This document shows, piece after piece, positions 59,039 through 64,000 of a DNA stretch of 64,000 bases; the stretch's first letter is position 1, and each line of letters begins with the position of its first letter. The translations under genes and the position numbers were made by a program. Source of the DNA: Muribaculum sp. (lineage in GTDB: Bacteria > Bacillota > Clostridia > Lachnospirales > Lachnospiraceae); assembly GCA_023663505.1 (NCBI GenBank), contig JAMPHH010000013.1:1-64000 (forward strand). Direction: 5' to 3'. The notes beneath the pieces are model-generated. The model did no database searches and was not told the DNA's origin. It saw nothing but the letters and a program-made list of their open reading frames with translations.

Positions 59039-59536
59039 CTACAATATCGTCACGTTCTCAGTGCCGCGCCCAAGCCCCGCGATTCCCGTGCGCGCAAGCT
59101 CCAGAATCTCATAGCCGTCCAACAACCCGATAAACGCGTCAATCTTAGACTGGTTGCCCGTAAGCTCGATCATCAGGCTCTCCGGCGACACGTCAATGAT
59201 CTTGGCGCGGAATACATCTGCCACCGCGATGACACCCGGACGCTGCTCCGCAGCAGCCTTAACCTTGATCATCACAAGCTCCCTGTATACACTCTCCTCA
59301 GGCTTAAGCTCCTTGATATCCCTAATGTCCACCAATTTGGCGAGCTGCTTCTCAATCTGCTCCAAGATCTCGTCATCACCGCTTGTGACAATGGTGATGC
59401 GGGTAAATCTCGGGTCTGCCGTCACACCCGCGGTAATGCTCTCAATATTATAGCCCCGTCTGGAAAAAAGCCCTGATATACGGCTCAACACGCCGGAGGT
59501 ATTGTCAACCAACAATTGAAAAACCTTTTTACGCAT
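59039..59536 (-). CDS. ilvN: acetolactate synthase regulatory subunit, copy 1
   Basis: 165 residues: N-terminal ACT domain (VFQLLVDNTSGVLSRISGLFSRRGYNIES) and the C-terminal domain (PGVIAVADVFRAKIIDVS), which bind valine and activate or inhibit the catalytic subunit. More typical of the family than the paralogue next door. Start at 59536 chosen over one six codons upstream. Gap to ilvC 123 bp, with a small AGGGG/CCCCT hairpin. Confidence 0.9.
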   Translation of the reverse strand: MRKKVFQLLVDNTSGVLSRISGLFSRRGYNIESITAGVTADPRFTRITIVTSGDDEILEQIEKQLAKLVDIRDIKELKPEESVYRELVMIKVKAAAEQRPGVIAVADVFRAKIIDVSPESLMIELTGNQSKIDAFIGLLDGYEILELARTGIAGLGRGTENVTIL

Positions 59537-59617
59537 CTTCTCAAAACCTCTCATAAACCGTTAGTTATAAACAATTTATACTATAACAATTTAAAGTGTT
59601 GCTGTCAACAGGCAAAC

Positions 59618-60109
59618 TCAAGAGTCATTCTCTATACACTTGGATAACGCCAGTGTCCCCGTGCGCGCCACCTCCACCACGCTGACGCTCTGCAAAAGCT
59701 GCAGCATCAGCCGAATCCGCTCGGGGGTGTCGCAGAGCTGAATCATCATAAAATGCTTGGACATATCCACGATGGACGCCTTCATGATATCGCACAGCTC
59801 CGTGATGTCACGGCGGTTGGTCTTATTGTACTTCACCTTCATCAGCATCAATTCTCTGGTGATGCACTGCTGCTCCTCAAAGGTCTTTACCTTGATGACA
59901 TCAAGCTTCTTGTTAAGCTGCTTCTCAATCTGCTCAATAGTGCGCTCGTCACCGCCTGACACGATCGTCATACAGGAAACCTCGGGGTTGTCTGTCTCCC
60001 CCACCGCCAGAGAGTCAATATTAAAGCATCTTCTGGAGAAGAGCCCCGCCACCTTACACAATACACCGGAACGGTTTTCTACCGAAACCGAATAAATTCT
60101 TTTTATCAT
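59618..60109 (-). CDS. acetolactate synthase regulatory subunit, copy 2
   Basis: 163 residues with the same ACT layout (IYSVSVENRSGVLCKVAGLFSRRCFNIDS) but divergent sequence and more cysteines than copy 1. It begins 19 bp after ilvB, so it is the paralogue closest to the catalytic subunit. Having two small subunits may let the enzyme answer two amino acids. It could also be a subunit for a second catalytic enzyme elsewhere. Confidence 0.88.
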   Translation of the reverse strand: MIKRIYSVSVENRSGVLCKVAGLFSRRCFNIDSLAVGETDNPEVSCMTIVSGGDERTIEQIEKQLNKKLDVIKVKTFEEQQCITRELMLMKVKYNKTNRRDITELCDIMKASIVDMSKHFMMIQLCDTPERIRLMLQLLQSVSVVEVARTGTLALSKCIENDS

Positions 60110-60128
60110 ACTAATCCTCCATGCGCAG

Positions 60129-61745
60129 TCATTTTACCAAATCCATTGGGTCTATCAGGCATTCCATAAGAACAGATTCGTCCTTTGCCAAAAACAAGTC
60201 GATCGTCTCCTGCGCCCGCTCCATATTCTCCAAACGAAGGAACGGAAGCTCATAGGCGGACGCCAGCTTCTCCAAGTCAGGACTTCCCGACAGATCCACC
60301 ACGGAATAATTGTCCTTGTAGGTATAATGCTGATATTCCCTCACCATGCCCAGATAATTGTTCTTCAGGACAATGATTTTGACGGGAACCTTGTGCTGTC
60401 TCATGGTGGCAAGCTCCATCATTGACATCTGGAAGGAACCGTCGCCGCAGACGGCGATTACCTGTTTGTCTGGCGCCGCTATCTTAGCTCCCATTGCCGC
60501 CGGAATGGAATAGCCCATGGTGCCCATGCCGCCGGAGGTGAGGAATTTTCCTTTTTTTACAATATGATAGCCGCAGGACCAGATCTGGTTCTGTCCCACG
60601 TCCGCCACATAGATAGCGTCCTCCTGCATCTTCTCAGAGAGCATAGTAATGAATGCCGCCGGGTCCACATAGTCCGGATTCGGTGTGCGCTTCGCCTCCA
60701 TGGTCACGCGATATTCATTCAGCGTCGCAAGCCATTCCTCACAACTGCACTGTACTTCTTCCCTCTCAAAATCTTCAAATATATGCTTGGCGTCTCCCAC
60801 CAGAGGAATCGTAGGTCCCGCGTTCTTTCCAATTTCAGCGGGGTCTACATCTATATGCACCAACACCTTCCCCCGTGTGATCAGATCCGGTTGGTTCACG
60901 GCGCGGTCAGCCACTCTCGCTCCCACCATGATCAACAGATCGGACTCGTTCATGGCACGGTTCGCGTAAGCCCTGCCATTATTGCCCACCATGCCAAAAT
61001 ATAAAGGGTGTTTGGTTGGCATGATCCCGATTCCCATCATCGTGGACACCACGGGAATCTGATGCTTCTCCGCAAAGCTTCTCAGCTCTCCCTGAGCGTC
61101 GGCGAGTAGCACCCCGCCCCCGGCGCAGATAATGGGCTTCCTTGCCCGCTCCAACTCCTTGATGACCTTTTTGATCTGCACCGCGTTTCCCTTGACCGTG
61201 GGCTTGTAAGTCCGCAGGGAGACCTCCTCGGGATATTTAAATTTATTGACGGGCGCGTTCTGGATATCAATGGGAATATCAATCAAAACAGGTCCCTTTC
61301 GTCCAGTGTTAGCAATGTAGAACGCCTCCTTGAACACCTGCGGGATATCATTCGCGTTCTTCACAAGATAGCTGTACTTGACAAAGGACTCCACCGCTCC
61401 CGTGATATCCGCCTCCTGAAAGACGTCGCTGCCCAAAAGCTCGCTGTTGACCTGTCCCGTGATGCAGACCAAGGGAATGCTGTCCGCGAAAGCCGTGGCA
61501 ATACCCGTAATGACATTCGTGGCGCCCGGACCGCTGGTGACAGCACACACACCGGGACGTCCCGTGATACGCGCTACCCCGCTTGCCGCATGCGCAGCGT
61601 TCTGCTCCGTGCGAATCAAAATCGTCCGAATCCCGGACTCCAATATACTATTATAAAAAGGACAGATTGCAACGCCCGGATAACCAAATACCGTGGTAAC
61701 CCCCTCAGCCTCCAGACATTTCACAATGGCATCTGCTCCAATCAT
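60129..61745 (-). CDS. ilvB: acetolactate synthase catalytic subunit
   Basis: Thiamine-diphosphate enzyme making acetolactate or acetohydroxybutyrate. 538 residues, slightly short at the N-terminus but complete: FGYPGVAICPFYN, catalytic E47 in RTEQNAAH, central FAD-type domain, and the TPP motif GDGSFQMSMMELATM with the NN that ends it. First gene of ilvB-ilvN2-ilvN1-ilvC. Its promoter lies 45-70 bp upstream at 61788-61817; no T-box or leader peptide attenuator is visible. Confidence 0.93.
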   Translation of the reverse strand: MIGADAIVKCLEAEGVTTVFGYPGVAICPFYNSILESGIRTILIRTEQNAAHAASGVARITGRPGVCAVTSGPGATNVITGIATAFADSIPLVCITGQVNSELLGSDVFQEADITGAVESFVKYSYLVKNANDIPQVFKEAFYIANTGRKGPVLIDIPIDIQNAPVNKFKYPEEVSLRTYKPTVKGNAVQIKKVIKELERARKPIICAGGGVLLADAQGELRSFAEKHQIPVVSTMMGIGIMPTKHPLYFGMVGNNGRAYANRAMNESDLLIMVGARVADRAVNQPDLITRGKVLVHIDVDPAEIGKNAGPTIPLVGDAKHIFEDFEREEVQCSCEEWLATLNEYRVTMEAKRTPNPDYVDPAAFITMLSEKMQEDAIYVADVGQNQIWSCGYHIVKKGKFLTSGGMGTMGYSIPAAMGAKIAAPDKQVIAVCGDGSFQMSMMELATMRQHKVPVKIIVLKNNYLGMVREYQHYTYKDNYSVVDLSGSPDLEKLASAYELPFLRLENMERAQETIDLFLAKDESVLMECLIDPMDLVK

Positions 61746-61787
61746 TCCGTTTCCTCCTTATCACTGCATTGTGCAAAATACTTTCAC

Positions 61788-61817
61788 ATTATAGCATAAC
61801 TACCCCTGTTCGTTCAA
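61788..61817 (-). promoter_or_regulatory. extended -10 promoter of the ilv operon
   Basis: TTGAAC (61817-61812) lies in the end of the methionine synthase gene, then 18 nt and TATAAT (61793-61788) with TG two bases before. Perfect -10. It gives a leader of only about 40 nt, too short for a T-box. Confidence 0.65.
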
Positions 61818-64000
61818 GCGTTTCGCCAATTTTACGGCGTCCGCCGCGTCCTTGGAGTAACCGTCCGCCCCAATCTCGTCAGCGTAGTCCTGTGTGATCA
61901 CCGCGCCGCCAATCATGATCTTGGCGGAAAGCTTCTCCTCCCTTGCCGCCGCAATAACCTCCCTCATTCGCTGCATAGTGGTGGTCATCAATGCCGACAG
62001 TGCGATGATTTGCGCGTGATGCTCCCTTGCCGCATCGATAATGCGCTGCGCGGGCACGTCCTTCCCCAGATCGAGCACCTTAAAGCCATAATTTTTCAGC
62101 ATCAGCGCCACCAAATTCTTGCCGATATCATGGATATCTCCCTCCACGGTGGCGATCACCACCACAGGCTGTTCTCCGCCCTCCGTCTCCTCCAAGAGCA
62201 AGGGCTCCAAGATTTCAATCGCGTTCTTCATGCTCTCGGCACTGGCGATCAACTGGGGGAGAAAATATTTCCCCTTGTCAAAATATTCGCCAACCTGATT
62301 GATAGCAGGCAGCAACACGTCATTTAACAGACTGTCCGGCGCTTCTCCCGCCCCGAGCGCGGTCTCTGTCAGCCTCCCGATTCCGTTGCGATTCCCCTTT
62401 AGGACGGCATTGTACATATCGGCGCAGCAGGCGGAGGTAAATTGCGGGCTTCCGTTTGCGGAGGAAGCATTATTTGCGCCATCTTGCGCCTGCCCGCCTT
62501 TCTCTTGCTTTCCCTGCGTCTGCCTGCTTTCCCCCTGCCTGCCTTGCGCCCGTTCGCTTCCCTCCTGCATACCTTGAAACTGCTTCTTAGCCTCGGATAT
62601 CCTTCCCTCCTGCATGGCTGCAAGCCTCGCAGCCTCCTGCTCCTCCCTTCGGGTTTTTACCTCGTCCGCATATTCAATATAACGAATATCCGCGTCGGGC
62701 TTATTCAGAAGCAAATCCGTCGCCAAGGCACAGCACATCAGCATCTCCTGTGAGGGATTGGCAATCGCCATCGTCAGCCCCTCTCTGATCGCCAATGTCA
62801 AAAATGCCGTATTCACAAAGCTTCGCTCCGGCATACCGAAGGAGATATTGGAGAGTCCGCAGATTGTGGCAAAGCCCTGCTCCTTACAGAAACGAATGGT
62901 TTCCAGTGTCTCAAGCGCTGCTTCCTTGTTGGCTCCCACAGTTGTCACAAGTCCGTCCACCACAATATCCTCCTTGCGCATACCGAGAGCGTATGCCGCC
63001 TCACTGATCGTCCGGATAATCTGCTTTTTCTCGTCAAGATTCTCGGGAAGCCCCTTGTCCGACAGTGGCAGCAGGATAAACATAGCCCCGTATTTCGCCG
63101 CGATGGGCAAGAGCTTCTCAAATTTCTCCTTCTCATATGATATGGAATTGATCAATGCCCTGCCGGGGTAATGCCGAAGTGCCGTCTCCAGTACATCTAC
63201 ATGGCTCGAATCCAGAGAGAGGGGCAGATTGCTTGCCTCGCCCACCTCCTCCAACACCCGAAGCATCATAGCCTTCTCGTCGATTCCGCTCATTCCCATA
63301 TTGATATCCAAAATCTGCGCCCCGCAGCTCTCCTGCTCCTCCGCAAATTTTAAAACCCTGTCTGTATTCCCCTCCCGAAGCTCCGCCTGAAGGGTTTTCT
63401 TGCCGGTGGGATTGATGCGCTCGCCCACCACCATAAAATTGCCATCAAGTCCAAACTCCACGGTCCTGCGCTCACCGGAAAGGAAACGCACACCCGCCTG
63501 ACGACGCGCAATGTCCAATCGCCGCTTTCCCTGCAGGCTGTCATGCAAGAGCCTGATATGCTCCGGCGTAGTGCCGCAGCAGCCGCCCAAAACAGACGCC
63601 CCCTTTGCCGCCAGAAGCTTCATTTCGACGCTAAATATCTCCGCGTCCATGTCATAACGGGTATTTCCCTGCTCGTCCAACGAGGGAAGCCCTGCATTTG
63701 GTTTGGCGATGACGGGAATCGTGGTGACAGCAATGATATTCTCAATAATCTCCTGCATCTTCGCCGGTCCGGTGGAGCAATTCGCGCCGATTGCACACGC
63801 GCCAAGACTCTCCGCGACCACCGCCGCGGTGCGGGCATCTGTGCCATACAGCATACAGCCGCTTGGCTCAAAGGTAAAGCTTGCCATCACGGGCAGCTCA
63901 CAGACCTCCTTGGCGGCGATCAATGCCGCTCTGGTCTCCGCCAGACTCATCATGGTCTCAACCACCAGCAAATCTACCCCCGCTTCCACAAGCAGCCGAA
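61800..64000 (-). CDS. metH: cobalamin-dependent methionine synthase, activation domain absent (partial)
   Basis: About 733 residues are visible; the start lies beyond the right edge. In order: the second half of the homocysteine-binding barrel with the zinc GGCCGTTPEH; the pterin-binding domain (from VVGERINPTGKK); a Gln/Gly-rich linker; and a cobalamin domain with GDIHDIGKNLV. It ends after the cobalamin domain, with no AdoMet reactivation domain, as in many clostridia that use a separate reactivating protein. The linker of about 55 residues between pterin and B12 domains is longer and more repetitive than usual. Ends 54 bp before ilvB. Confidence 0.9.
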   Translation of the reverse strand, partial: RLLVEAGVDLLVVETMMSLAETRAALIAAKEVCELPVMASFTFEPSGCMLYGTDARTAAVVAESLGACAIGANCSTGPAKMQEIIENIIAVTTIPVIAKPNAGLPSLDEQGNTRYDMDAEIFSVEMKLLAAKGASVLGGCCGTTPEHIRLLHDSLQGKRRLDIARRQAGVRFLSGERRTVEFGLDGNFMVVGERINPTGKKTLQAELREGNTDRVLKFAEEQESCGAQILDINMGMSGIDEKAMMLRVLEEVGEASNLPLSLDSSHVDVLETALRHYPGRALINSISYEKEKFEKLLPIAAKYGAMFILLPLSDKGLPENLDEKKQIIRTISEAAYALGMRKEDIVVDGLVTTVGANKEAALETLETIRFCKEQGFATICGLSNISFGMPERSFVNTAFLTLAIREGLTMAIANPSQEMLMCCALATDLLLNKPDADIRYIEYADEVKTRREEQEAARLAAMQEGRISEAKKQFQGMQEGSERAQGRQGESRQTQGKQEKGGQAQDGANNASSANGSPQFTSACCADMYNAVLKGNRNGIGRLTETALGAGEAPDSLLNDVLLPAINQVGEYFDKGKYFLPQLIASAESMKNAIEILEPLLLEETEGGEQPVVVIATVEGDIHDIGKNLVALMLKNYGFKVLDLGKDVPAQRIIDAAREHHAQIIALSALMTTTMQRMREVIAAAREEKLSAKIMIGGAVITQDYADEIGADGYSKDAADAVKLAKRLNEQG

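Noticed and set aside
61746..61799. T-box or leader-peptide attenuator before ilvB
   Set aside because: The leader is only about 40 nt after the predicted start and lacks specifier or antiterminator features.

Overview
The window reads as chromosome of a Gram-positive, spore-forming clostridium, most likely Lachnospiraceae. Evidence: mid-GC coding sequence with strong AGGAGG-type ribosome binding sites, Firmicutes-only housekeeping genes (recU, Asp23/YloU, fakA, DegV), sporulation genes (ylbJ, gerW/ytfJ with its DUF2953 partner), a cysteine-type ribosomal protein L28, and a conserved rpmB | yloU-fakA-recG and rsmD-coaD neighbourhood. Nearly all genes lie on the minus strand. Plus-strand genes are ylbJ, rpmB, an HD-GYP gene and the tail of a small toxin-like gene at the left edge. 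No rRNA, tRNA, CRISPR array or prophage was seen.

Layout. 1-240: end of a small hydrophobic peptide with a convergent antisense RNA (type I toxin-antitoxin architecture). 240-8165: two unknown membrane proteins, recU, an RluA-type pseudouridine synthase, an SDR oxidoreductase, a YgiQ-type radical SAM protein and an unusual RsuA-pseudouridine-synthase/HAD-phosphatase fusion. 8227-14579: ylbJ, a cell-wall amidase, a coiled-coil protein, coaD, rsmD and a type II topoisomerase A subunit. 14.7-25.0 kb: an accessory island of unrelated genes, partly AT-rich, lying between the topoisomerase A and B subunits, which I expect were once adjacent. 25187-35591: topoisomerase B, degV (FakB-like), recG, fakA, asp23, rpmB, a DnaJ-like protein, a 46-residue membrane protein, gerW/ytfJ and DUF2953. 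35836-46375: HD-GYP protein, Nudix hydrolase, class B PBP with an FtsW/RodA partner, U32 peptidase, zapA, ruvA-ruvB and a MATE transporter. 46411-55702: leuC-leuD, an O-antigen-ligase-like membrane protein, a two-component system with repeat expansions, a glycosyltransferase and a DedA protein. 56011-64000: an ABC exporter, the ilvB-(two ilvN paralogues)-ilvC operon and a truncated cobalamin-dependent methionine synthase.

The most interesting part is 17.6-22.1 kb. An RloA-type ATPase and RloB protein (a translationally coupled pair of the kind found in defence loci) are followed on the same strand by a near-consensus promoter, about 257 nt of sequence with several long perfect or near-perfect helices and its own intrinsic terminator, then an RNA ligase with all nucleotidyltransferase motifs, then an HD-phosphoesterase/polynucleotide-kinase fusion (HD-Pnk). 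The last two make a complete end-healing and sealing RNA repair pathway. The structured RNA looks undescribed to me. I suggest a break-and-repair module in which RloAB damages RNA during phage attack and the cassette repairs it, with the RNA as regulator, substrate or decoy. The function is inference; the gene content, promoter, helices and terminator are seen directly.

Other recurring themes are small palindromic intergenic repeats (two families, each present more than once) and hydrophilic low-complexity or tandem-repeat insertions in otherwise conserved proteins (histidine kinase, response regulator, methionine synthase, LysM protein, DUF2953 protein).
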